Shown here in pieces: positions 1 to 9,976 of a stretch of DNA of 64,000 nt. The notes beneath the pieces are model-generated. The model did not search any database. It saw nothing but the letters and a program-made list of their open reading frames with translations, and was not told the DNA's origin. The position numbers were made by a program, and so were the translations under genes. The stretch is taken from NCBI GenBank assembly GCA_010093485.1, contig MU001501.1, positions 1,815,052 through 1,879,051 of the forward strand. Reading direction: 5' to 3'. The stretch comes from Karstenula rhodostoma CBS 690.94. Its lineage: Eukaryota; Ascomycota; Dothideomycetes; Pleosporales; Didymosphaeriaceae. How positions within the stretch are numbered: the stretch's first letter is position 1; each line of letters starts with the position of its first letter.

Positions 1-417
1 GTCGGAAGCTGGTCAATGGCGCATCGTGCGGAAATGGTTCCTTCACGCCGCGCTGCTTGATGTCGACGATGGCGCCGTCGCCGTCTGCAAAGTCGAATGC
101 TGTCGATGGCGCGCGTCAGTGTCGAGCAGGAAACACGGTGATCGCAACTCACACGGTATGACGCGATAATCGGTCACTTTGCAGGCATTTTCCACGTCCT
201 GCAGCACATCGGTCTCCGCTCCACGACCAATGTTAGCCTGGATACCAGGGAGTTTGAGGGGGCCCCTCGTTAGCTGTTTCGCGTTTCTCACTTTACCGTC
301 AACCATTTGCAATTCACAAATCAGAGCGTTCCAACAATGGTGCAAAAATGGCTTGAAGACTCTGACGACTACTGCCATGTATATGTCCACGGTGCTTTGC
401 ACATGCGCGCATGACAC
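1..417 (-). CDS. Partial unknown protein running off the left edge
   Basis: Minus-strand coding region cut by the window start. I see two exons, 153..417 and 1..99, joined by a 53-nt intron (100..152) with a strong GTGAGT donor and a CAG acceptor. Splicing joins the residues ending DYRVIP to SFDFADGDGAIVDIKQRG, and the frame stays open to base 1. Without the splice the frame would stop at position 43. The start at 417 is only the most upstream Met in this frame. A further exon, or a start just after the CAG near 237 (before the codons for ANIGRGAETD), is possible. I do not recognise a domain. Support is the clean splice and the protein-like composition of both exons. Confidence 0.45.
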
Positions 418-604
418 ACCCGCGTGATCCCGCAGGCAAAGCCATTTGCTACGAGAGGCACCAGCACGCTCCGGTTCGCAGCCCGCTGAACTTGATGCCT
501 CGGGCCCCCGAACTTTCGGTCAAACCTTGCACCGCTGCATCCTCCAGCCGCTTGTTCCCGTTTGGCGGTGTGGAGGAAGGCGGTGGGCAATCAAATTTGC
601 AACT

Positions 605-1542
605 TCACTTGTGTTTGCGGACCCTCTTCCGCCCTGATGACGAATCGAATGTGGATGCCTCGTTCCGATCCTCGCTCAGGTCCTCACCCGGCTTACGCTT
701 CTTTGGGGTATCTGGCTGGCGGTCTACGTCCGCCTTCCACTTCCACGCTGACGGAGTCGCAGGAGCCATGCCTCGCGAAACCTTCCATAGCTTGAGGGCA
801 AGTTTGGGCACGAGTTCGCTCTTGCTGAGCCACGCTCCCTTTCTCCGCAGAGGCACGGCGTACTCCACGAAACACTTGCGTTTGACGTCCGTTTCGTCGA
901 GCTCGTTCAGTTCGGCTGCAATCCTACTGATCTCCATGGTGGCGGCCTCGTCAAGCAAATCCGCATCCTCGTCAACGGGCACCCCCTTGTCGTCCTCGGC
1001 GCTCGTATGCGGTGGCGACAACGACATGCTTCCTAAACGGATCCTCGTCTCCCGCTCGGAACACGGGTGCTGGAACGATGCCGCGTCGACGGCCAAGGTA
1101 CTCGTCTCTTGACCCTCGTCCAGCTCAGATAGGGCTGCGTCGATGTCGTCGGCAAGCTCGAGTTGTACTTCGAGCAACGCCTTGTGGACAGCGCCTGGTT
1201 TCAAGTGAGCACTTTTTCCGGCGATGAATGTATCATGGACCTACCGCTGAGATTCTGGAACGCGGTGAGTAAGCCTGGGATCCTTTGAGCTTCTCGCCGC
1301 AGTTCGCCACGCATGGTCCCGGCCAGGCCGAATACGTGGTGGGCAAGGTAGAAAAGCTTGACGTGGCGACTGGAAGCGTCGTCGTTCGATGCAGGCCATT
1401 GCTCGCAACTCTCACCCGTGGAGACGCGCAGGAGCTCGGCCGCCAGGATCCTGGGTGGACCGTCCGGCAAGTGGAGCAGAGCCGTCTTGGCTATCAATCC
1501 GTTCTGCCAGAGAATCTCATCTTGGTAGGACAAGGTCAGCAT
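605..1542 (-). CDS. Hypothetical protein, two exons, 295 aa
   Basis: Two exons, 1245..1542 and 605..1194, are joined by a 50-nt intron (GTAGGT donor, CCAG acceptor). The splice fuses FQNLSG to AVHKALLEVQLEL in frame and gives 295 residues. The N-terminal third is compact (for example FYLAHHVFGLAGTMRGELRREAQ). The middle is rich in Asp, Glu and Ser. The C-terminus is strongly basic (PKKRKPGEDL, GRKRVRKHK), which looks like a bipartite nuclear localisation signal. No domain is recognised. A DNA- or chromatin-associated role is only an inference from the basic tail. The overlapping plus-strand frame at 411-1112 is taken as antisense shadow. Confidence 0.6.
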
Positions 1543-1888
1543 GGTGCGCGATAGGTGCAGAGTTGAATGGGGGTTGTGAAGTTGAGATTTTGGTGGTGTG
1601 AAGTGGACCTCCGGGCAAAATTGTCCTCTTTCAGAGATCGGATGGCTTTGACGGGCCTACGCTTTACATTGGTGGGGTCGAATGTTCTCCCTGCTTCTCC
1701 AGCTTGAGTGCCGCAGTCACTGTCGCGGGTCCGTGACCAGACTCGGAGCTTTCGCAGTATTTGTCGAGCAAAGCATCTCTTGGTGCCAGTTTGCCGATCA
1801 ACGCTTGCTAACCGAGATGCTTTTGCAGCGCATAAGAGCCCAGTTCACGCTCGTTCGTTCGAAAGCATACGTGGCGACCATCGCAAGC

Positions 1889-2770
1889 ATGTCTGCGCCT
1901 GAGAACGACGAGTCTCGTGAGGAACGAGTCGACTTGTCCGATACTGATTTCGGAGACAAGGAGCTGGAGAGTCTGTACCTTCCAGGCGCCATGTGCATCA
2001 AAAACTTCGTCTGGTCTAATCTCGAGCAAAGCCTCCACGCAGTCGCGGAACGCAACCTGGTAGGCGGCAATAACCTATACAACACCGTGAGCTCAGCGAC
2101 CGTCGTCACCGTCGGCTGCAACAACTACGCGTTCCTAGCAGGCCTACCTTATCAGTTTCGCTGGAGCCTCGTGTACCCGGATCGGAAGGCGCTATATCTG
2201 CCGTCCGCAGCTGAGATTTGCATGGTGAAGAGGGAGTGGAGCGAGGTCGAGAAGAAGAACTGGATGGAGAGCGTTCCGATCAGACGCCAGCACATCTGCA
2301 GCCTTGAGGGACCCTGGAACTGGAAAGACAGGGGGGTGCTCCGCCTGCCCTTCTCGTACCCGTCAAACGCAGTTGACGACGATACATCATCTTATACCGT
2401 GCGCACGCAGCTGGCCACCTGGTTCCACGACCTATACAGCACGCACTGCGTCCTTCAGGCGCAATGCTCAAAAAGGTCCAACTCCCAAGCCCTCTTTATC
2501 GTGCACCCAGGCCAGTTTGAGAGCAAACGTAGCAAACGAGGATGGCTGCTCGAGGCGAGGGACGTTCCGGCAGCGCAGCGACACCCTACAACGGCGAGTC
2601 TCGTACAGCATCTGATTACAGTGTATGCCGGCGACCACGGAGGAATTTTGGAGGATTGGTGTCAGATTCGTGAGCAGCGGGTGCGAGGGCGCTATGACGA
2701 CACTGTGTTTGAGAGAGTAGAGTTGGACTGTGGACTTGAGGAAAGCGTAAGCAGCGTGGAATTAGACTAG
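1889..2770 (+). CDS. Hypothetical protein, 293 aa
   Basis: Single-exon frame. It is open further upstream to 1682, but the Met at 1889 (MSAPENDESREERVDL) begins the hydrophilic, protein-like part; the upstream residues look like translated leader. The product is a soluble globular protein with several Trp residues (VWSNLEQSL, QFRWSLVYPDR, LEGPWNWKDRG) and no signal peptide or membrane segment. I do not recognise the family. The last codons (EESVSSVELD) are duplicated in frame just beyond the TAG stop, so the 3-prime end has been altered by a recent small tandem duplication. Confidence 0.6.
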   Translation: MSAPENDESREERVDLSDTDFGDKELESLYLPGAMCIKNFVWSNLEQSLHAVAERNLVGGNNLYNTVSSATVVTVGCNNYAFLAGLPYQFRWSLVYPDRKALYLPSAAEICMVKREWSEVEKKNWMESVPIRRQHICSLEGPWNWKDRGVLRLPFSYPSNAVDDDTSSYTVRTQLATWFHDLYSTHCVLQAQCSKRSNSQALFIVHPGQFESKRSKRGWLLEARDVPAAQRHPTTASLVQHLITVYAGDHGGILEDWCQIREQRVRGRYDDTVFERVELDCGLEESVSSVELD

Positions 2771-2817
2771 AAGGTAGGTAGGCTCAAGGAAAGCGTAAGT
2801 AGCGTGGAGTTGGACTT
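2736..2817 (+). repeat. In-frame 48-bp tandem duplication at a gene 3-prime end
   Basis: Two roughly 34-bp copies, 2736-2769 and 2784-2817, are offset by 48 bp. Both encode ESVSSVELD in the same frame, the first inside the CDS and the second after its stop codon. Each copy contains AAGCGTAAG(C/T), which resembles a 5-prime splice site. Confidence 0.7.
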
Positions 2818-3144
2818 GAGAGGAGCGTAGGCTTAGCTGGTACAAGTGGCTATTGTGGCTTTACGCACTAGCTAGATATTTTAGCGTTGTACGGCGCACT
2901 AGCCGAATTAGGGTAGTAAAAAATGCCATTTAACTTCGTAGGACCTAAATGGGGATGGTAAGGAGATCAATTGAAGGAGATCGCTTTCCATCTGATAAAA
3001 TTTCAGACCAAAGGCTCATATATATAGGAGTGTAGAGATGGTTATCGCTCAGAACGAAGTGCTGCGCTAGTGTGTACGTCACAGGCGAAGCGGGGCAGCT
3101 GCTATCACATCTATCCATTGGTCGTAGACTCATGTGGGGCCTAC

Positions 3145-4102
3145 CTACAGCGCAGGCTTCCCCGTCCCCGTCCCGGCAAGCTTCCACGCCTCCCCCTCCC
3201 TCACCACCTTCCCCTCCCCCTCCAACTTCCGCAGTATCTGCACCACCCCCGCCGCAGCCGGCGCCCACAGACTCTCAGGATAGTCCTTGTAGATGACCTT
3301 GACGATATCCATGGCCGTCCACCCGCCCTCCCGCTCCTCCCCCAGCACATCCAGCACCTGCCTCTCGCGCTGCTTGCGGTGCGCAATGTACTCGCGCACC
3401 TTGGCCGGGCCGTCAGCAATAACAGGTCCGTGGCCGGGATACGCGCGGCCCGTGAACTGCGTCGCCATGCCGTCCAGACTCGCCATGTAGACGGCGAGGT
3501 CCTCGAACACGGCGGTGCCCTGCCCGAGGACGTTGTCGGCGGTGAACATGGCGTCTTCCTCGTCGAGCACGAAGGCCATGTGGTCGGTCGTGTGGCCGGG
3601 GCTGAAGTAGGCGCGCAGCGTGGCGCCCTCGGTCGCGAACGTCTGCCCGTCGGCGATGTCGTGCCAGTCCGGCTGCGGGTCGCGCTTGTGGACGGCGGTG
3701 GAGGGCGAGTGTGCGAGCAGGTCGGGCACCCCCTGCGTGTGGTCGTGGTGCCAGTGCGAGAGCAGCGCGTGCGAGATGGTGATGTCCTCGGCGGAGAGCA
3801 CGCGCTTGAGGCTCGCTATCCATTCCGGCTTGCCCTCGCCCGTGTCGATGAGGATGCGTTGCGCGCCCTGCCCGACTATGTACGTGTTCGTGCCTAGATA
3901 GATGGTTCAGACGTGTGCGTCGGAAAGGGAAAGCTGCCGCGCACCTTGCAGCGTGAACTGTGCCTGTCTGTCAGCGGGTCCCAGCAGCGCCTCACCCTCA
4001 GCATGCGAGCAGACATACCTTGCTCGGATTCCCGCCCAGCACGCGTATGACGCGGCTGCTCAGCTTCTCGACTTTGGGCAGGTCTGCGAGCGCCTCTACC
4101 AT
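3145..4102 (-). CDS. LACTB2: LACTB2-like metallo-beta-lactamase-fold hydrolase, 281 aa
   Basis: Three exons: 4019..4102, a 13-nt microexon 3945..3957, and 3145..3893 (introns of 61 and 51 nt). The spliced protein reads GGNPSK-FTLQ-GTNTYIVGQG, the signature N-terminus of LACTB2/beta-lactamase-like protein 2. The metal site is HWHHDH at about residues 79-84, with later ligands in SPGHTTDHM and YPGHGP. The C-terminal part (VKVIYKDYPESL onward) matches the family winged-helix tail. At 281 residues the length fits the animal protein (about 288), which is a mitochondrial endoribonuclease. Fungal relatives also include thioesterases of aromatic polyketide clusters, but no polyketide synthase lies nearby. 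It is head-to-head with the EFM5-like gene, 209 bp apart. Confidence 0.9.
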
Positions 4103-4311
4103 TGTGGAGTACAGGCGGTGCAGCGAGGAGTGAGCACGCAATCGCCATGGGAGACGCATCTTTGTCTCACGCACCCCCCGGGGCACCTCTTCGCCGAGGT
4201 ACGTACCAGCGCCTTATCGATAACACGAGGGGCAGTGGCTGTTTCGCGGGTGCGGGCTATCACTCTTCGGGCACCCCGCATCCCCCCTCCGAGCCCGTGG
4301 ACACAGCCAAC
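4103..4311. promoter_or_regulatory. Bidirectional promoter region between the LACTB2-like and EFM5-like genes
   Basis: A 209-bp gap between divergent start codons must hold both core promoters. It is GC-rich and I see no clear TATA box. Confidence 0.4.
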
Positions 4312-5271
4312 ATGGACGCAGACGACGGCCCGATGTAGGTCCCCCATTCTTTTCCTCGAGAAGGAAAAAAAAGAGAAAAGATGCAGCACTAAGCAGCGAA
4401 AGGAAAGACAGCTCTCGGCGGGTGCCCTGGACGCGCTGAAAGAGTTTTACGGCGAGCGCGATGCCCGCACGAAGCAGTTCGAAGACCTGAAGACGCAGGC
4501 CGAGGACGAGTTCGCGGGGAAGCTGTCCATGGAAGCCTTCGCAGAGGACTGGAATGCGAGTCAGTTCTGGGTGCGTATCCCCCTCTCCTCCCCCAAACCT
4601 TCTGCCGTGGGCTTATAAGGACGAACAGTACAGCGACGAAACCGCAACAACACTCGCGCGCCAGCTCCTCTCCGGCGCGACATCCGCCACGCGAATCGCA
4701 GTCGTCTCCGCGCCGAGCACCTTCATCCAGCTGAAAAACCTACTCGTACGTTACCTTCCCCATCCCAAGACCCATCACGTGTTAATCAAGGGCGGGCAGG
4801 CCTCCCCGGAATACACCTCCACACACACCCCGCCCCCGCACCTCACCCTCCTCGAATACGACACCCGCTTCGCCGTCTTCAAGGAATTCACACCCTACGA
4901 CTTCGAGCACCCCCTCGCGCTGCCCCCGGAGCTCAAAGCCTCCTTCGACGCTATTATCGTCGATCCGCCCTTTTTGAGCGACCATTGTCAGACAAAAGGT
5001 ACGTCCCCCAATTCATAAAAGTTGTAACATGACGCTGACGCACACCCCATCAGCCGCCCTCACAGTCCGCTGGCTCGCGCGCTCCTGGGCCCCCGGGGGC
5101 GTCAAACTCATCGCGTGCACGGGCGAGCGCATGGAGGCGCTCGTCGGGAAACTGTATGCCAAGGTGGGCGTGCGGACCACGGACTTTGACGTCTGTCATG
5201 CCAAGGGGTTGAGTAATGAGTTTCGGTGCTATGCGAATTTCGAGTGCGGGGTGTGGAAGTGGGTGGGGTAG
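4312..5271 (+). CDS. EFM5: EFM5/EEF1AKMT1-type protein-lysine methyltransferase, 257 aa
   Basis: Four exons: 4312..4334, 4408..4570, 4629..4998 and 5054..5271, giving 257 residues (the yeast protein is about 248). Key pieces are LSAGALDALKEFY near the N-terminus, SQFWYSDETATTLARQLL, a Rossmann-like strand RIAVVSAPS, the catalytic motif IIVDPPFLSD near residue 173, and a C-terminal LSNEFRCYANFE. These match the family that methylates a lysine of translation elongation factor eEF1A using S-adenosylmethionine in the cytosol. The CAG acceptor at 4628 was chosen because it restores FWYSDET. The tiny first exon (MDADDGP...) is the least certain part, since its acceptor (AAAG) is not ideal. Confidence 0.87.
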
Positions 5272-6026
5272 GGAGAGGGGACGGGGGATGAAGATGGGGG
5301 TTGTTAGTTGCAGTCCGTCACAGTCACAGTCACAGTCCAAGCGGAAAGACGAAACCAGCCCACGGTTCTATTCTCAGCCTCAGCCGGGTGGGGGTTTTCT
5401 CCCTCTCGCCCACCTCCTACGTACGTGCGTGCGTCTATCCTCATCCTCTTCACCTCGGCCTGGCGTGCGTCTGTCCCTCGCCTGAGCTCATCTCATCCGA
5501 CCTGACCTGGCCTGACTCTTGTCTGCCTGTCCGTCTCGCGGTACAAAGATCCCCCCTGTGCACCACCCACCAAGCACAGCGACCGCGAAACAAGCATACC
5601 CCAACCCCACTCCAGCATAGCCCACGAATCCATCTTTCCACCATCGCACACCGCGGACGCTGCACGCGCGAAGTTTTCCTCGGCTGTCAGATGAGATGCG
5701 GCGAGTCGTATGCAAGTCTTCCCGGGCTGTTTTGACATATTTGTGTTTTGGCAACCCCCACCGAGGCACTTTATTGTGTTTTGCCGTCGAAGAGTCAACG
5801 GGCATCTCAGGTCGCCTTGCTGGGCGGCTATCCTCGTCTGGTGGGGTACTGTGTGGTGGGTTTGTGCGATTGATGGATGGTGTGGGAGGTTGTGGTCCGG
5901 GGCGCATATACAGCGGCCAGATGCACATCCCAGACCCGGCCTTGATCCTGCTTCACGCAAGACGAAAGATTGGTCGTCCGCCATCCCACCAACCACCTTC
6001 TCCACTCACTCCATCCCACCCACCCC
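5272..6026. other. Intergenic, low-complexity region
   Basis: C- and T-rich sequence with short tandem CAGTCA units near 5320 and many overlapping short frames on both strands, none with recognisable protein character. It presumably contains the 3-prime UTRs of the two convergent neighbours. Confidence 0.5.
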
Positions 6027-7004
6027 TCATATCATCTTCCCATGCTCATACGCCGGATGCGGCAGCGGATCCGAGATGCCATAGTTCCCATAAAAATCAA
6101 TCATGCTCTTGCGCCTACTCCGCATGGCCTCCTCGAGGTCCTGACTCACGAAAATCTCCATCCCGCCCGACTGATCCGTCCCCTTGTCCTCGGACGACAG
6201 CTTGTACCCGACGCCCGCGGACGGATTGGGCGACGTCGCGGTGGAGGTGTTTGAACGGAGGATGCGCAGCCAGCGCGACTCGGCGTGGCGCTTGAAGACG
6301 TGCTCGAGATCGAACAGGTCCTGCATGGAGAGCATGTAGTGTTTCCCCGAGCGCAGGGTCCAGAAGAAGAGGACGGAGAGCTCGATGGTCTCGACGGCGT
6401 CGAGGGAGGCGAGCAGCGTGTCCATGGTGGCCATGAGGTGCTTTGCGATGGGGATCTGGTCGTCGATGCGGTCGTCCTTTGCGAGGATGGTGTAGTTCCA
6501 CTCGACGTAGAAGCGGATGTGGGTGACGGACTCGAGCATGGGGAGGCGCAGGATGTGGGGGCTGTGCTCGAAGTGGCCGTTGTCGGTGCGCGAGTTGCGC
6601 AGCTCGGCGTGCAGCGTGAGCTTGCTGCGGCCAAAGTACCGCTGGAGCATCTCGCTGCGCAGCTGGCGGTTGATGAGCTGCAGGTGCGGATGCAGGCGGT
6701 GCGCGGTGGGCACCCCGTACCCGTACCCGAACATGTCGTGCCGCCACGGCTCGTGCACCATGTCTGCGCCCCACAGACAGGTGTGCAGCTCGGGACGGTG
6801 GCCGTCGGTGGTTTCCGGGAGCGCAAAGTCGTAGACGCGGTTTCGCAGTTCCTTGGGCAGCGCCAGCAGGTTCGAGCTCAGCGCCCGGGGGTGGAGGTCC
6901 AGCAGCTTCTCCAGCTCGCGGAAGAGCATGCTCTGGCGCTGCACCGAGAAGTCGTCGCTGCCATTGGACACGACGGAGAGGTTTTTCTCGTGCATGCCCG
7001 CCAT
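6027..7004 (-). CDS. F-box-like/2EXR-type hypothetical protein, about 325 aa
   Basis: Long minus-strand frame, open to a Met at 7076. I prefer the Met at 7004 (MAGMHEKNLS) because the upstream part looks like translated leader. At about residues 45-60 it has LLALPKELRNRVYDFALPE, the opening of the fungal F-box-like or 2EXR domain (LPxELRxxIYxxAL). Such proteins are often substrate adaptors or of unknown function. The rest has a leucine-rich helical pattern (SVTHIRFYVEW, VETIELSVLFFW) typical of this large ascomycete family. No signal peptide or membrane segment is present. The long plus-strand frame over the same bases (6285-7397) is antisense shadow. Confidence 0.72.
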   Translation of the reverse strand: MAGMHEKNLSVVSNGSDDFSVQRQSMLFRELEKLLDLHPRALSSNLLALPKELRNRVYDFALPETTDGHRPELHTCLWGADMVHEPWRHDMFGYGYGVPTAHRLHPHLQLINRQLRSEMLQRYFGRSKLTLHAELRNSRTDNGHFEHSPHILRLPMLESVTHIRFYVEWNYTILAKDDRIDDQIPIAKHLMATMDTLLASLDAVETIELSVLFFWTLRSGKHYMLSMQDLFDLEHVFKRHAESRWLRILRSNTSTATSPNPSAGVGYKLSSEDKGTDQSGGMEIFVSQDLEEAMRSRRKSMIDFYGNYGISDPLPHPAYEHGKMI

Positions 7005-7076
7005 GGGGAGTCGCACCAGCACGACACCAGACCTACCGGTCTTTACAGCGATGCAATCCTCTCTCGTCGAGTCCAC

Positions 7077-7687
7077 GTAGTCGTAGGCGCTATATCGGCG
7101 GCGAGGGAAAGGTCAACCGGCGTTGTGGAGCCAGCCCGCGAGCAGAGGGGGGTTTTGGGGGTTTTGACGGCCGTGGAGGTCCACGACGCGGGCGCATGGG
7201 GTCGCGAGTCATGGGTGGGCGCGACGGCGTTATCGACACTGGGCATCTGGACCGTCACGTGCAACCGGCACCGTCTGTCCCTGCAGCCACCCGTCCCGTC
7301 CGACCCCACCCACGCCGCAACCCGGCACCCCGTGAATCGACTTCCTCAACGAACATACGGCCAGGCCATGCACGACTGCTGGCAAGCCCCAACGTGAGTG
7401 GCGCCAGTCCAACAGTCCAGCAGCGTCGAGCAAGCCTGTCACATATCCGAGAGTCAGAGGGCGAATTGAAAATCTACCATGTCTGTCTATAAACCCCGCT
7501 CTATTGTCTAAACCCATGCGTATTCCGTACAGCACGACCTCTCCGGGCCTATTGGAAAGAATCCCATAACGTCCATTGAACCAAACATGTCCTTGTTCCC
7601 ACTCCCTTCACACCTCCACCTCAGCCCTCGCTCACTTGGAATCTACACCCAGTCAGCACAACCCCATACCATCCCATCCTACATCTC
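7077..7687. other. Intergenic region
   Basis: About 600 bp upstream of the F-box-like gene, GC-rich. I see no supported gene in it. It should contain that gene's promoter. Confidence 0.4.
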
Positions 7688-8143
7688 TCACTCACCTATC
7701 CTCGTATCCATCTGCAACGGCACATGACACCGCCCCTCCCACCTCTCCTCCTGCGCAATCGGCCGCACAAACAGCCCCTTCTGCCCCACCTGCATCTGCA
7801 TCTGCATCTGCATCTGCATCTGCACCTCGCACACCGCAACCGCAACCGCCATCCCCTTCGCCTCGCCACCCCCGCACGATGCGTCCATCTCGTGCCGCTG
7901 CGCTCGGCAGTGCCCGACGCACGCCGCCCACGCGTGGTGCGGCGTTTGAATGCCGTTAAACTCCCACCGCTCCTCGTGCACAATCGGCCGCACAAAAAGC
8001 CCCTTCTGTCCCTGCACCTCGCACACGCTGCCTGCCATCTCCTTCGCCACGCCCTCTCCGCACGATATGTCCATCTCGCGCCGCTGTGCTCGGCAGTGCC
8101 CGACGCACGCGCCTGCGTGGTGCGAAAGTTGAATCCCGTTCAT
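7688..8143 (-). CDS. Possible Cys-containing protein made of two tandem repeats, 151 aa
   Basis: An open minus-strand frame that encodes two diverged copies of a unit of about 60 residues. Each unit runs NGIQ..HHA..ACVGHCRAQR.EMD.SCG, then a short variable part, then CEVQ, then (V)GQKGLFVRPI..EERWE. The second copy is expanded by an MQ dipeptide run. The Cys spacing (C-x3-C-x9-C) and the RPI-EERWE tail are kept in both copies although the DNA has diverged, which suggests selection on the protein. I do not know the family. An alternative is a duplicated non-coding GC-rich segment whose frame stayed open by chance. Confidence 0.4.
   Translation of the reverse strand: MNGIQLSHHAGACVGHCRAQRREMDISCGEGVAKEMAGSVCEVQGQKGLFVRPIVHEERWEFNGIQTPHHAWAACVGHCRAQRHEMDASCGGGEAKGMAVAVAVCEVQMQMQMQMQMQVGQKGLFVRPIAQEERWEGRCHVPLQMDTRIGE
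7790..7825. repeat. CTGCAT hexanucleotide microsatellite
   Basis: Five perfect CTGCAT units (7790-7819) followed by CTGCAC. On the minus strand it encodes the Met-Gln run of the repeat protein. Confidence 0.9.
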
Positions 8144-8196
8144 GATTGTGATGTTGTGTGGTGTTGTTTGGCCGCAGACGCACTACGTCTTTGTAT

Positions 8197-8241
8197 GTAT
8201 GTCGCAGACGTATGTCGCGGATGTATGTCGCGGATGTATTT
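8197..8241. repeat. 13-bp tandem repeat, three copies plus a partial
   Basis: Units of the form (T/C)GTATGTCGC(A/G)GA start at 8197, 8210 and 8223, followed by a decayed partial copy. It lies in the non-coding stretch 8144-8963, which otherwise shows no supported gene. Confidence 0.8.
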
Positions 8242-8963
8242 CGTGATGGTTTTTCTGATTGTCGACACAAACTACAAAGTGCTGTCTCGTAAAGTAGGCA
8301 AAAGACAAATAGCGTATGTAATCGTTGATGATTTGCTGATTGATGATGGCCCTCCAACTTCGCAACGAGAATTTTATTATATATACACAAACCCACAGGT
8401 CAGGGTATGCGGAAATTAAAAATTCGCGCTATTGATTAGTAGGGAGATGGGTACACGCGCGCAGCGCGAGATGGTGGGCGTGATAAATCGTATGTTGTTG
8501 CATGTCTCGCCACAGCCGTCGGAGTCGCGTGATCGGATCGAAGAGCGGTGCGCTGCCTCCTGCCGCGCTCGTGAGCACCACGACATGTTGTATTCGAAAA
8601 GCATCGCAGGGCTCGTAATGCCCCGAGTCGCGCTTCAAATGTTTTGTTGTAATAGGTGCATAAGTTGGCTATTCTGCTTCACTCAGGGCAATGTGCGTGA
8701 GGATTTCTTTGCCGATAACGCAGCACGGGCGCACACCGCCGAGCGTGCTTGGGTCATCGTACGAAGCGAATTCTGCGCAATAGAAGCAATATTAATGGGA
8801 TTCTTCCAGACTAACGACATACTGCTGCTCTGTGTTGACGACTTCGAGCGCGAAAAAAAAAATGCTGAGCGAAGACCCGCCTGTGGCAAAAAGGCGATGA
8901 TCCACCTCACACCACCACACAAAACACGAAACACAAACCACACCATACGCATTGCACCAACCG

Positions 8964-9920
8964 CTACGGCTGTGCTGTTGGCTCCGGCTCATGGCGCATG
9001 TAGAGCCATTCGTCAAACTTCAAGCCAAGTACGTCCTCCTTCGTCCACGGGCGGCGCAGGTCATTATAAGCATCAACAATAGTTACGCCCAGCGGCGACA
9101 TGCCTAAGAAAAAAAGATCGTCTATGGTGATTGAGACGACATGTTGCTCGAGAAAGTGCTGAATCCAAGTGGACTCTAGGCCACCGAACAGCTTCAACGC
9201 GTAGATGTCCTCCACACTCATCCCAGTGAGGCGGAGACGAATGAGGATTTCTTCCTGCTTGGCGGTCCATTCCACCGGGTCGGAATAAAGGAAAGCTGTG
9301 AGTTCTGCTTCGGCGGTTTTGGCAGGCAGTGTTGCAGTGGCGGTCTCACTCTTCGCGGTTGGTTCGATCTCTGCGGTGGGCTCCCTCTTTTCGACGGACC
9401 GACGCCCTACGTCTTGGGTGGTAGAACCGGCATCCACATATTTATTTGCAGCTTTCTTTGCAACTTTCTTTCCGGCTTTCTTTCCAGCTTTCTTTTCGGC
9501 TTTCTTTTCGGCTTTCTTTGCAGCTTTCTCTTCGGCTTCTCGTAAGGCGGCAATGCGCTGGAGAATGAACTCAAGGTCGATCCCGAGTTCTATGGAGATC
9601 GCGGACGGCTCCTTCTTTTCCTGCAGGCCTACAACAAGATAATTTTGGTCGGTTTGGGTCCAAGGCCAAATCTTCGGATTACTACCCCGTTTAATGTTGT
9701 AGTAGCGCATGCGGACCATGTCCGCGTTTAATCCTTGGCCCAGTTGTGCAGCCACCTCCTTCCATTGTAGCCCGTCTTCCTCACGCAGACGTATCATCCT
9801 TTCATGTTCCTCTTGTGTCCAGAAGTGGACCATATTGTAGATGCCAAGGGCGTCGTGTGCGTGTCTAAACGTTGGAGCGTATAGCCGTAACGCAAGACTC
9901 CTTCGCAAACGCCCGTCCAA
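8964..9920 (-). CDS. SANT/Myb-like domain protein with Lys/Ala repeat, up to 318 aa
   Basis: Single frame. A SANT/Myb-like segment sits at about residues 33-78: FWTQEEHERMIRLREEDG, then WKEVAAQLG and MVRMRYYNIKRG, with the spaced Trp/Trp/Tyr pattern of such domains. The Met at about residue 30 (MVHFWTQEE) is an equally good start. Residues of about 132-160 are a Lys/Ala-rich run (repeated KKAEKKAGKK) coded by a 12-bp imperfect repeat at 9440-9530. A second Myb-like helix is suggested later by EWTAKQEEILIRLRLTGMS. A nuclear DNA-binding or chromatin role is inferred. This design is common in fungal proteins of unknown function. Confidence 0.68.
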   Translation of the reverse strand: MDGRLRRSLALRLYAPTFRHAHDALGIYNMVHFWTQEEHERMIRLREEDGLQWKEVAAQLGQGLNADMVRMRYYNIKRGSNPKIWPWTQTDQNYLVVGLQEKKEPSAISIELGIDLEFILQRIAALREAEEKAAKKAEKKAEKKAGKKAGKKVAKKAANKYVDAGSTTQDVGRRSVEKREPTAEIEPTAKSETATATLPAKTAEAELTAFLYSDPVEWTAKQEEILIRLRLTGMSVEDIYALKLFGGLESTWIQHFLEQHVVSITIDDLFFLGMSPLGVTIVDAYNDLRRPWTKEDVLGLKFDEWLYMRHEPEPTAQP

Positions 9921-9976
9921 ACGCTCGACCGGCGATTAAAGCGATGGTAGTAAGAATGCAAAAAGGAGACTGAAAG

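Noticed and set aside
411..1112. 233-codon plus-strand frame
   Set aside because: Overlaps a minus-strand gene with a clean intron and a plausible protein; the plus-strand translation is Ser-rich shadow.
3070..3897. 275-codon plus-strand frame
   Set aside because: Antisense to the LACTB2-like gene, which has clear metal-binding motifs on the minus strand.
6285..7397. 370-codon plus-strand frame
   Set aside because: Antisense to the F-box-like gene; its translation is compositionally odd (Val/Glu/Gln-rich) and shows no domain.
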